DNA of 5,213 nt, from NCBI GenBank assembly GCA_044225155.1, contig JBGAJB010000248.1, positions 1 through 5,213 on the forward strand, given 5' to 3'. Under the pieces are notes generated by a model. It had not been told where the DNA came from, did not search any database, and saw only the letters and a program-made list of their open reading frames with translations. Within the stretch, counting starts at the first letter, position 1. Every line of letters starts with the position of its first letter. Below, in pieces: positions 1-5,202 of the stretch. The position numbers and the translations under genes were made by a program. Origin of the DNA: CAYMBL01 sp044225155. GTDB lineage: Bacteria; Planctomycetota; Phycisphaerae; UBA1845; Fen-1342.

Positions 1-66
1 ACCTGCTGTTGCAGTCAGCGGGTCACTCGACATCGCCGCTTTACGCGGCTATCCATTGGGCCGTGA
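1..66 (+). CDS. Possible C-terminal tail of an upstream gene (partial)
   Basis: Reading from base 1, frame 1 is open for 21 codons and stops at TGA 64-66. That stop overlaps the preferred GTG start of the heptosyltransferase at 63 as GTGA, the same geometry as the three gene junctions downstream. This makes it a reasonable candidate for the end of the preceding gene of the operon. The visible tail is Cys/Arg-rich (starts TCCCSQRV, ends RLSIGP) and shows no recognisable domain. Third-position GC does not separate it clearly from the other two frames, and frame 2 is also open here, so the call rests on the overlap pattern only. Confidence 0.35.
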   Translation, partial: TCCCSQRVTRHRRFTRLSIGP

Positions 67-1091
67 AACGGCTGCTGGTGGGCATTCCGAACTGGGTCGG
101 CGATGTCGTGCTCTGCACGCCGGCCTTGGCTGCCATTCGCGCGGCGCTGCCGGCCGCAAAGATTACCTATCTTCAGCGGGCGTACGTGCGCGACATCCTC
201 GACGGCAGCGGTTGGCACGATTCGGAATTGCATTGGCCGCGAAAGCGCGGCATGGGAGCGCTGTTCGGTCTCGCTCGGCAGGTCAGGTCTGAGGCGTTTG
301 ATGCGGCCGTGCTGTTCACGAATTCGTTTCGCTCGGGTTTGCTCGCGTGGTTGGCCGGCGTGCCGCGTCGCGTCGGTTATGCCCGCGACGGTCGATCGCT
401 GCTGCTGACGGAGCGGCTGCGGCCACTGAAAAACAAAGGCGAATTCATTCCCGCGCCGGTGCTCGACTACTACAACCGGCTGGCGGAGCAGATGGGGTGC
501 CCGGTGACAGACCGCCGCTTGCGACTCGGAGTGACCGCCGAGCAAGAGGCCGCCGGCAAAGCGCTGCAATCGCATTACGGCCTCAACGGCAAACACTACG
601 TCGCGATCAATCCCGGTGCGGCATTCGGAGCGTCAAAGTGCTGGTTGCCGGAGCGATTCGCACAAGTGTGCGATGAATTGGCGGCGCGCGAAGGCCTCCC
701 CAGCGTGATCGTCGGCGCTACGGGAGAAATTCCGCTGATGCGGGCCATCGAGCAGCAGGCGCGTTCGAAGCCGATCTGTTTGGCCGAGCCTGGAACTTCG
801 CTGGGATCGCTGAAAGTGATCATCCGCGACGCCGCGGCGCTGGTCTGCAACGACACGGGGCCGCGGCATTACGGCTTGGCTTTCGGCGTGCCGACGCTGA
901 CGATCTTTGGTCCGACGCATCAGGAATGGACGGACACCGGCAGCCAAATCGAGACGAAACTCCAGGCCAAAGTCGAATGCGGGCCGTGTCAGCTCCGCAC
1001 TTGTCCACTCGATCACCGCTGCATGCACGCCATCACGGCGGACGACGTGGTGACGCGTCTCACCGGCTTGCTGAAAGCACGCCCGGCATGA
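63..1091 (+). CDS. waaF: ADP-heptose:LPS heptosyltransferase, GT9 family (WaaF-like)
   Basis: This is a GT-B fold glycosyltransferase of family GT9, expected to transfer L,D-heptose from ADP-heptose to the inner core of LPS at the cytoplasmic face of the inner membrane. The protein is 342 aa, normal for the family. The N-terminus has the heptosyltransferase signature IPNWVGDVV, with D14 aligning with the catalytic Asp of the WaaC/WaaF group. The nucleotide-sugar half carries NPGAAFGASK (about 183-192), NDTGPRH (263-269) and FGPTHQEWT (about 282-290). A C-terminal Cys cluster (C306, C309, C314, C320) is common in GT9 proteins. I chose GTG at 63 because the protein then begins MKRLLVGIPNW, as the family does, and because it gives a GTGA overlap with a frame-1 stop. 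The frame is open to the left edge, so a start further upstream is not excluded. No clear Shine-Dalgarno precedes 63. WaaF versus WaaC or another heptosyltransferase cannot be decided from sequence alone. Confidence 0.88.
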   Translation: MKRLLVGIPNWVGDVVLCTPALAAIRAALPAAKITYLQRAYVRDILDGSGWHDSELHWPRKRGMGALFGLARQVRSEAFDAAVLFTNSFRSGLLAWLAGVPRRVGYARDGRSLLLTERLRPLKNKGEFIPAPVLDYYNRLAEQMGCPVTDRRLRLGVTAEQEAAGKALQSHYGLNGKHYVAINPGAAFGASKCWLPERFAQVCDELAAREGLPSVIVGATGEIPLMRAIEQQARSKPICLAEPGTSLGSLKVIIRDAAALVCNDTGPRHYGLAFGVPTLTIFGPTHQEWTDTGSQIETKLQAKVECGPCQLRTCPLDHRCMHAITADDVVTRLTGLLKARPA

Positions 1092-1993
1092 TCGCGACGA
1101 ACCACCTCTGGATCGAGATGCCCTATCGCGAGTCGCTGCGCGCGGCCGGCCTGGCGCGCGTGAGCGACATCCTCGCGTACACCGGCGGGCGGGTGGTGGC
1201 GTGGAGCCGCACGACCGACACGACGTTCGTTCCACATGGCGGCGAAGGCTGCGGGTTCTTCGTCAAGCGCTATCTGTTTCCGACCTGGCGCAGCCGTTGG
1301 CGTAGCGCACTGCGCGGCACGTTTCTAGGGCGGCATCGGGCCGAAGTCGAAGGATTGCTCATTCGCGAGATGCGCGAATTGGGGCTGCCGGCCGTCCGGC
1401 CCGTGGCCGTGGGCTGTCGGCGCGTCGGGCACTTTGTCACAGCCAGCGTGCTGATTACGGAGGCGGTGCCCGGGGCGATGAACCTGACGCAGGCGGCGCT
1501 CGAACTCTCGGCCGGCCGTATTTGCCTTAGCCACGATGCGCGGCGCCGCGCGATTGTCGCATTGGCCGAACACGTCGCGGAGCTGCATTCGGCCGGCTAT
1601 CGCCATGGCCAGCTCTTCTGGCGGAATATCCTCATCCGCAGCGCGCCGGGTGGCGGGTCGGAATTTTTGTTTCTCGATCCGCGCCCGCGTCAGACGCCGC
1701 TGCGCGCGCGACGCGATGACGCGTGGCTGCGCGAGCTGGCCCAACTGACGGCCTCGGCGCTGGCGTTCACAACCCCGCGGGAACGGCGACGCTTCGTCGT
1801 GGTCTACCGGCGGGCGAGGAACTCGCCTTTGCCCACGTTGGAGCAGGTGCGACAGATCGAGCGACTGGCGGAAAAATGGCGTATGCACGAGACGCAGCGC
1901 GTCGCGCGGGCGGCGCTGTTCGATGCCTGGGGACGAGCCGAGCAGCGCGAAAATAGCGAACGAATGCGGGCGGCGCGGGAAATCGGTGCATGA
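1088..1993 (+). CDS. LPS kinase-like protein (KdkA/InaA type) with altered catalytic loop
   Basis: This 301-aa protein has the layout of the small LPS/Kdo kinases, which have a eukaryotic-type kinase fold and phosphorylate core sugars in the cytoplasm. Visible elements are the beta-3 lysine in FFVKRY (K60), a helix-C glutamate in HRAEVEG (E86 or E88), the hinge-like ITEAVPG (E125), the catalytic-loop region AGYRHGQLFWRNIL (about 169-182) and a metal-site Asp in FLFLDPR (D197). The loop reads H173-G-Q175-L-F-W-R-N180: the Asp expected two residues after His is Gln, while the Asn is kept. It may therefore be a pseudokinase or a family variant with different chemistry. The start is the ATG overlapping the heptosyltransferase stop (ATGA, 1088-1091), implying translational coupling. 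There is no good Shine-Dalgarno, and an internal ATG at 1118 is less likely. The C-terminal tail (about 255-301) is charged and helical-looking. Family assignment is fairly sure; activity and substrate are not. Confidence 0.75.
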   Translation: MIATNHLWIEMPYRESLRAAGLARVSDILAYTGGRVVAWSRTTDTTFVPHGGEGCGFFVKRYLFPTWRSRWRSALRGTFLGRHRAEVEGLLIREMRELGLPAVRPVAVGCRRVGHFVTASVLITEAVPGAMNLTQAALELSAGRICLSHDARRRAIVALAEHVAELHSAGYRHGQLFWRNILIRSAPGGGSEFLFLDPRPRQTPLRARRDDAWLRELAQLTASALAFTTPRERRRFVVVYRRARNSPLPTLEQVRQIERLAEKWRMHETQRVARAALFDAWGRAEQRENSERMRAAREIGA

Positions 1994-2838
1994 AGGTCCG
2001 TGAGGAAATCCATCCCGCGTGGCGAGCGCGGCTCGCGGCGGCCGGAGTTTCGTCGCTTGCGACGCTGCTGGGAGACGACCCGACGCATCTTCCCGGGCAA
2101 TGGACCGCGTTTCAGAAGCCCGGTCTGCGCGGACGACGACGCTGGCGGTGGCAACTTCCGGATGGCGCGCCCGCGGTGTTCGTGAAGCTCTACCAAGCGC
2201 CGCCATTGCAGGCTCAAACCGATCGCGCCGTAAGACAGGCGGCGCGGCAGAGCAGTGCGGCCTGGGAATATGGCCGCTCGCTGATGCTGGCCGGCGCGGA
2301 CGTGCCCGCCGTCGCGGCCGTGGGTTTTGCTGAGGAGATGACTGGCCCGCTGGAGCGGCGCAGTGTGCTTTTGTTGGAAGCTGCGCCGGGTGATGGGCTG
2401 GATCGCGCCTGGAGCGCGGCCGAACGGGCGGCCGCTCCGATCACGCGCGGCCTGGCGCGACTGGATTTCGCGCGGCGGCTGGGACGGTTCATCGCCGCGT
2501 TTCACGGCACCGGCCTTTGTCATCGCGATCTCTATCTTTGCCACGTCTTCGTCGAGCTTGACCCCCTGGGCCACGCCGCGCCGCGCTTTCGGCTCATCGA
2601 CCTGGCGCGCGTGATGCGGCCGCGCATGCGACGCATGCGGTGGTTGCTGAAAGATCTTTCGCAGCTTGATGCATCGGCGCGCCAGATTGGCGCCTCGCGT
2701 GCTGATCGGCTGCGCTGCCTGCTCGCTTATCTCGGACTGCAGCGTGGTGCCCCGCGGGCACGTTGGTACGCACGACGAATCGTCCGGCGCAGCGACCGCA
2801 TCCTAGCCCGCATCGCCCGCAAGGCGCGCGCGTCGTGA
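1990..2838 (+). CDS. LPS core heptose/Kdo kinase (WaaP-like)
   Basis: This 282-aa protein belongs to the WaaP-type LPS core kinases, which use ATP to phosphorylate a heptose (or Kdo) of the inner core and so add negative charge that stabilises the outer membrane. It shows the beta-3 lysine in VFVKLY (K66), a likely helix-C Glu (E93), the hinge LLLEAAPG (E130), the catalytic loop H178-R-D180-L-Y-L-C-H185, which is the classic WaaP HRDxYxxH form, and the metal-binding Asp in RLIDLAR (D204). The basic C-terminal region (about 210-282) is Arg-rich, which may suit contact with phospholipid or anionic LPS. The ATG overlaps the preceding gene's stop by ATGA, again implying coupled translation. A GGGA-like sequence lies a few bases upstream. 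Unlike its neighbour it keeps all visible catalytic residues, so it is the better candidate for the working kinase of the operon. Which sugar it phosphorylates is not readable. Confidence 0.85.
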   Translation: MKVREEIHPAWRARLAAAGVSSLATLLGDDPTHLPGQWTAFQKPGLRGRRRWRWQLPDGAPAVFVKLYQAPPLQAQTDRAVRQAARQSSAAWEYGRSLMLAGADVPAVAAVGFAEEMTGPLERRSVLLLEAAPGDGLDRAWSAAERAAAPITRGLARLDFARRLGRFIAAFHGTGLCHRDLYLCHVFVELDPLGHAAPRFRLIDLARVMRPRMRRMRWLLKDLSQLDASARQIGASRADRLRCLLAYLGLQRGAPRARWYARRIVRRSDRILARIARKARAS

Positions 2839-4013
2839 GAGTCGCCATCGTCCAGGAATCGCTGGATACGGCGCGCGGTGGGGCGGAGACCTCGACCCGC
2901 GAGATGGCCGAAGCGCTCGCCGCGCTGGGCGTGGATGTCACTGTCATTTGCACCGCGACTGACGACGACAATTCGCGCGATCCGATGACCGGTGTGCGAG
3001 TCGTGAGTTTGGCCGCACGCGGTTTGACGCGTGCCGGCCGAGTGGCGCGCTATCTGCGTCGCGCAGCGGAATTCGTCGCGCGCGAACGGTTCGACATCGT
3101 CCACGGCGTCGTGCCGGTGCATGGAGCGCACGTCTATCAACCCCGCGGCGGCACGTATCTCGAAACAATCCAACGCAGCGTCGCGCGCGGAAAGACGCCC
3201 CTGGCGCGCGGAGTTCGGCGGCTTGGACGGGTCTTCAATTTCAAGCAGCGTCTGTTGCTAGGGGCCGAACGGGATCTGCTGACCTGCGCACAGCCACCCG
3301 TGGTCGCGGCCGTCTCTGGATATGTCCGGCGACAGGTTGTCTCCGGGTATCCGCGGTTCCCCGCCAAGCGGGTTCGGGTCGTCTTCAATGGCGTGGCGTT
3401 TCAGCCGCTGGGCGAGGACCGAGCTTTGCTGGCGCGTCGTGAGTTGCGACGGGAGTGGAGCGTGACGGACGAGCGCCCGGTACTCCTCTTTGTCGCGCAC
3501 AATTTCGGATTGAAAGGACTTTCCGAAGCCATCGCTGCACTCGGAATTGAGGCACTACGAAAGAGGAGTGCGATGTTCATCGTGGCGGGGCGTGATGACT
3601 CGGAGCCCTTTCGGCGGCGCGCCGAATCGATGGGCGTCGGCGAGTCGGTGCGATTCATCGGCGTGCGTACGCCGGTGACAAAGCTCTTTGCCGCAGCCGA
3701 CGTGCTGGTTCATCCCACGCATTACGATCCATGCAGCCGCGTCGTGCTCGAAGCGCTCGTCGCGGGCTTGCCGGTCGTGACGACGGTGCACAACGGGGCG
3801 GCCGAGGTCGTCGAGCACGGCAAGCAGGGCTTCGTGGTGGAAAATCCGGGTGATATCGACGCTCTTGCCGATGCGATCGTCGCGGCCCTGAGCCCGAACG
3901 TGGGCCGCGCGGCAAAAGAAACGCTGGCGTCGGCCGCCGAGCGCTTGTCGATGCGGCGGCACGCAAGCGAGCTGCTCGCGCTCTATGAGGAAATTCTCCG
4001 CGAGCGGCGTTGA
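2835..4013 (+). CDS. Glycosyltransferase family 4, LPS core (WaaG-like)
   Basis: This 392-aa GT-B retaining glycosyltransferase is likely to transfer a hexose from a UDP-sugar to the heptose region of the LPS core, as WaaG does. The N-terminal acceptor domain begins MRVAIVQESL, with a GGAE loop at 15-18. The donor domain carries HNFGLKGL (K227 in the position of the GT4 donor-phosphate lysine) and HPTHYDPCSRVVLEAL (about 293-308). There the family E-x7-E motif appears as D298-x7-E306, followed by AGLPVVTT. The start is GTG 2835, which overlaps the kinase stop as GTGA and yields the expected N-terminus; reading further upstream would intrude about 70 bp into the kinase gene. An AAGG lies about 10 bases ahead. 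The protein shows no membrane segment and probably acts peripherally at the inner membrane. A role in another surface glycan is possible, but the heptosyltransferase and kinases beside it favour LPS core. Confidence 0.87.
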   Translation: MRVAIVQESLDTARGGAETSTREMAEALAALGVDVTVICTATDDDNSRDPMTGVRVVSLAARGLTRAGRVARYLRRAAEFVARERFDIVHGVVPVHGAHVYQPRGGTYLETIQRSVARGKTPLARGVRRLGRVFNFKQRLLLGAERDLLTCAQPPVVAAVSGYVRRQVVSGYPRFPAKRVRVVFNGVAFQPLGEDRALLARRELRREWSVTDERPVLLFVAHNFGLKGLSEAIAALGIEALRKRSAMFIVAGRDDSEPFRRRAESMGVGESVRFIGVRTPVTKLFAAADVLVHPTHYDPCSRVVLEALVAGLPVVTTVHNGAAEVVEHGKQGFVVENPGDIDALADAIVAALSPNVGRAAKETLASAAERLSMRRHASELLALYEEILRERR

Positions 4014-4034
4014 ATTACGTTATTCATGATTCAA
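4010..4034. repeat. Small AT-rich inverted repeat after the LPS operon
   Basis: TTGAAT (4010-4015, including the stop codon of the glycosyltransferase gene) is matched by its reverse complement ATTCAA (4029-4034) across 13 bases, with a TCATGA palindrome inside the spacer (4024-4029). It is the most AT-rich spot of the local GC-rich sequence and lies just upstream of the AhpD-like gene. It could be an operator or promoter element, or chance. It is not a terminator: there is no GC stem or T-run. Confidence 0.2.
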
Positions 4035-4067
4035 AGGGCGAAAAGGAATTCGAGACGATCGAAAGGC

Positions 4068-4072
4068 AGGGG
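4068..4072 (+). promoter_or_regulatory. Shine-Dalgarno of the AhpD-like gene
   Basis: AGGGG lies five bases before the ATG at 4078, in a purine-rich stretch. This is a clear ribosome binding site, in contrast to the coupled starts of the operon upstream, and it fixes the start at 4078. Confidence 0.65.
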
Positions 4073-4077
4073 CACCG

Positions 4078-4455
4078 ATGTCCACGCGACTGGCCGCGTT
4101 CCGTGCGTATCGCGAAAAAATGAACGCCCGCATCCTGGCGCAGCAAGACCTGGCGATCAACCGCTTCTTCACGCTCGACACGAAGGCCTACGAGCCGGGC
4201 GCGCTCGAGCCGCTGGCGAAGGAATTCGCGGGCCTCAGTGCGTCGATGGTATTGCGTTGCGACGACTGCATCGCGTACCACGTGATCCGCTGCAAGGAAC
4301 TCGGCGCGAGCGATGCGCAGCTCTGGGAGATCTTCAACGTCGGCCTGATCATCGGCGGTTCGATCGTGATCCCGCACCTGCGGCGGGCCGTGGAACTTCT
4401 CGATGAGTTGAATCGCGAGACCGCCGATCCAGAACCATCGAAATCACCGAAATAG
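4078..4455 (+). CDS. AhpD-like / carboxymuconolactone decarboxylase-family protein
   Basis: This 125-aa all-alpha protein of the AhpD/CMD superfamily is typical in length for single-domain members. The redox signature is C61-D-D-C64-I-A-Y-H68 (C-x2-C-x3-H). E49 lies 12 residues before the first Cys, the same spacing as the Glu-Cys-Cys-His proton-relay set of mycobacterial AhpD (recalled as E118, C130, C133, H137). The following segment, CKELGASDAQLWEIFNVGLIIGG (72-94), is the usual CMD helix pair. The intact CxxC favours a disulfide reductase or peroxidase-type role over true carboxymuconolactone decarboxylation. It probably works in the cytoplasm as an oligomer. The polar, Pro-rich tail (about 115-125) looks disordered. 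It sits 64 bp after the LPS operon with its own Shine-Dalgarno, so it may be read through from that operon or have its own promoter. No peroxiredoxin partner is visible, so its substrate is unknown. Confidence 0.85.
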   Translation: MSTRLAAFRAYREKMNARILAQQDLAINRFFTLDTKAYEPGALEPLAKEFAGLSASMVLRCDDCIAYHVIRCKELGASDAQLWEIFNVGLIIGGSIVIPHLRRAVELLDELNRETADPEPSKSPK

Positions 4456-4543
4456 AGCGATCTTGAGCGTTTGCCTGCGCGTGGCCTGTGAATCAGCGTT
4501 CGACTGAAAGCGCTCCCAATTTCGCTGTAAATCCCGAATTTTC

Positions 4544-4572
4544 TTGACATTGCGCGTCGCGCGTGATTAGCT
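4544..4572 (+). promoter_or_regulatory. Candidate sigma-70-type promoter for the CBS gene
   Basis: A perfect TTGACA -35 box (4544-4549) is followed after 17 bases by TTAGCT (4567-4572), which matches the -10 consensus only at its first and last T. A TGn extended -10 element (TG at 4564-4565) could compensate. A start near 4579 would place the hairpins at 4580-4642 in the 5' leader. The consensus -35 in an AT-rich patch just upstream of a gene is the main support; the weak -10 limits confidence. Confidence 0.4.
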
Positions 4573-4579
4573 GAAACAG

Positions 4580-4602
4580 GGGCGGACTGGCGAAGTCCGC
4601 CC
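4580..4602 (+). repeat. Perfect 9-bp hairpin in the CBS gene leader
   Basis: GGGCGGACT (4580-4588) is followed by a five-base loop and its exact reverse complement AGTCCGCCC (4594-4602). No T-run follows, so it is not a standard intrinsic terminator. It lies just downstream of the candidate promoter and would be at the very 5' end of the transcript, where it could stabilise the RNA or act in regulation. It could also be one copy of a dispersed intergenic palindrome. Confidence 0.6.
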
Positions 4603-4642
4603 GACATCTCGCTCGCGGGCGGTTCCGCCTGTCCTCGCCCGC
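4597..4642 (+). repeat. Overlapping alternative stems in the CBS gene leader
   Basis: CCGCCCG (4597-4603) is the reverse complement of CGGGCGG (4616-4622), a 7-bp stem with a 12-base loop. GCGGGCG (4615-4621) is also complementary to CGCCCGC (4636-4642), another 7-bp stem with a 14-base loop. The first of these competes with the 4580-4602 hairpin and the two compete with each other, so the leader has at least two exclusive folds. The last arm ends one base before the Shine-Dalgarno at 4644. All pairings are GC-rich and could partly reflect composition. Confidence 0.4.
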
Positions 4643-4643
4643 C

Positions 4644-4648
4644 GGAGG
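4644..4648 (+). promoter_or_regulatory. Shine-Dalgarno of the CBS gene
   Basis: GGAGG with a seven-base spacer before ATG 4656 is a near-ideal ribosome binding site. It fixes the start and lies directly beside the 3' arm of a leader stem (4636-4642). Confidence 0.8.
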
Positions 4649-4655
4649 TCGAACA

Positions 4656-5108
4656 ATGCCTACCGTTCAAAATGTGCTGGAGCACAAAGGCCGCGACGTT
4701 GCCAGCGTGTCGGCCGACGCGACCGTGCTGGAAGCGGCCCGCCTGATGAATGAACGCCGCATCGGAGCACTCGTCGTCACCGACGGCGAGCGCGTCATCG
4801 GCATTTTCACCGAGCGCGACATTCTGAGCCGCGTGGTCGCGTCCGAGGCGGACCCCGCCACAACTTTCGTCGCCGATGTGATGACGACGCCCGTAGCCGT
4901 GTGCTCTCCGGAGACTTCGCGCGAGGAATGCCGCAACGTGATGCGTTCGCGGCGGGTACGCCATCTGCCGGTCGTGGATCACGACGAGTTGGTGGGGATC
5001 GTGTCCATCGGCGATTTGCTCGTGGAAGACGCGACGGATCAGGAAGAGACCATCCGCTATCTCTACGAATACATGCACGGGGGATTGATCCTGCAGCCCG
5101 TCGCCTGA
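4656..5108 (+). CDS. Stand-alone tandem CBS-domain protein
   Basis: This 150-aa protein is made of one Bateman module and nothing else. CBS1 spans about residues 10-62 (DATVLEAARLMNERRIGALVV, then VIGIFTERDIL with the T52/D55 ribose-phosphate-contacting pattern). CBS2 spans about 74-127 (VMTTPVAVCSPE, then RHLPVVD and LVGIVSIGDLL, with S117/D120 in the matching positions). CBS pairs usually bind AMP, ADP, ATP, S-adenosylmethionine or NAD and report energy or redox state to a partner. The acidic helical tail DATDQEETIRYLYEYMHG (125-142) is typical of these short proteins and may take part in dimer contacts. There is no catalytic, membrane or DNA-binding domain, so a partner encoded elsewhere is likely. 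The start is supported by GGAGG at 4644. The gene appears to be a single transcription unit, with a candidate promoter upstream and a possible terminator at 5174-5202. Confidence 0.88.
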   Translation: MPTVQNVLEHKGRDVASVSADATVLEAARLMNERRIGALVVTDGERVIGIFTERDILSRVVASEADPATTFVADVMTTPVAVCSPETSREECRNVMRSRRVRHLPVVDHDELVGIVSIGDLLVEDATDQEETIRYLYEYMHGGLILQPVA

Positions 5109-5173
5109 TGGATCGCCCCGGCGAAAGCTCGGCGAGCGCGTTCGCAAACCTGCCGTGCCCCGCGACACCTTTC

Positions 5174-5202
5174 GTGCGCGCTGTGACCGCGGCGCGCATT
5201 TT
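5174..5202 (+). terminator. Candidate intrinsic terminator after the CBS gene
   Basis: TGCGCGC (5175-5181) pairs perfectly with GCGCGCA (5192-5198) across a 10-base loop. G5174 can add a G-U pair with T5199, and TTTT follows at 5199-5202. It starts 66 bases after the CBS stop codon. The T-run is short and the rest of the 5109-5213 stretch shows no gene, so this is a plausible but modest terminator. Confidence 0.45.

Larger units (their letters stand above)
4456..4655 (+). other. 200-bp intergenic region with promoter candidate and structured leader
   Basis: There is no coding sequence here. The first half holds a weak imperfect hairpin (4495-4500 with 4509-4514, 6 bp including a G-U pair, no T-run) that is not a convincing terminator for the AhpD-like gene. 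A locally AT-richer stretch (about 4517-4550) precedes the -35 candidate. From 4580 to the start codon the sequence is very GC-rich and full of inverted repeats, described separately. Confidence 0.6.

Noticed and set aside
9..62. Start of the heptosyltransferase at TTG 9
   Set aside because: It adds an 18-residue extension before the family-typical MKRLLVGIPNW N-terminus, with no Shine-Dalgarno. GTG 63 fits the family start and the operon's overlap pattern.
56..292. Frame-2 open reading frame overlapping the heptosyltransferase start
   Set aside because: It lies mostly inside a well-supported gene and its translation there is Arg/Gly/Ala-rich without a domain. The part upstream of 63 could belong to the preceding gene, but a long overlap is unlike the other junctions.
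926..1087. Extended start of the first kinase at 926
   Set aside because: It would add 54 residues encoded inside the heptosyltransferase gene, over its conserved Cys region. The ATGA overlap at 1088 is the natural start.
1325..2206. 293-codon open frame on the - strand
   Set aside because: It is antisense to both kinase genes, whose motifs are clear. Its translation is low-complexity Arg/Pro/Ala-rich, with no domain.
1804..2574. 256-codon open frame on the - strand
   Set aside because: It is antisense to the kinase pair, compositionally biased and without motifs.
2763..2834. Extended start of the GT4 gene at 2763
   Set aside because: It would add 24 Arg/Pro-rich residues inside the second kinase gene. 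GTG 2835 gives the normal GT4 N-terminus and a GTGA overlap.
4495..4514. Hairpin after the AhpD-like gene as a terminator
   Set aside because: The stem is only 6 bp with a G-U pair, and no T-run follows.
5127..5137. GCTCG/CGAGC inverted repeat after the CBS gene as a terminator
   Set aside because: The one-base spacer is too short for a stable RNA hairpin as written, and no T-run follows. The 5174-5202 structure is the better candidate.
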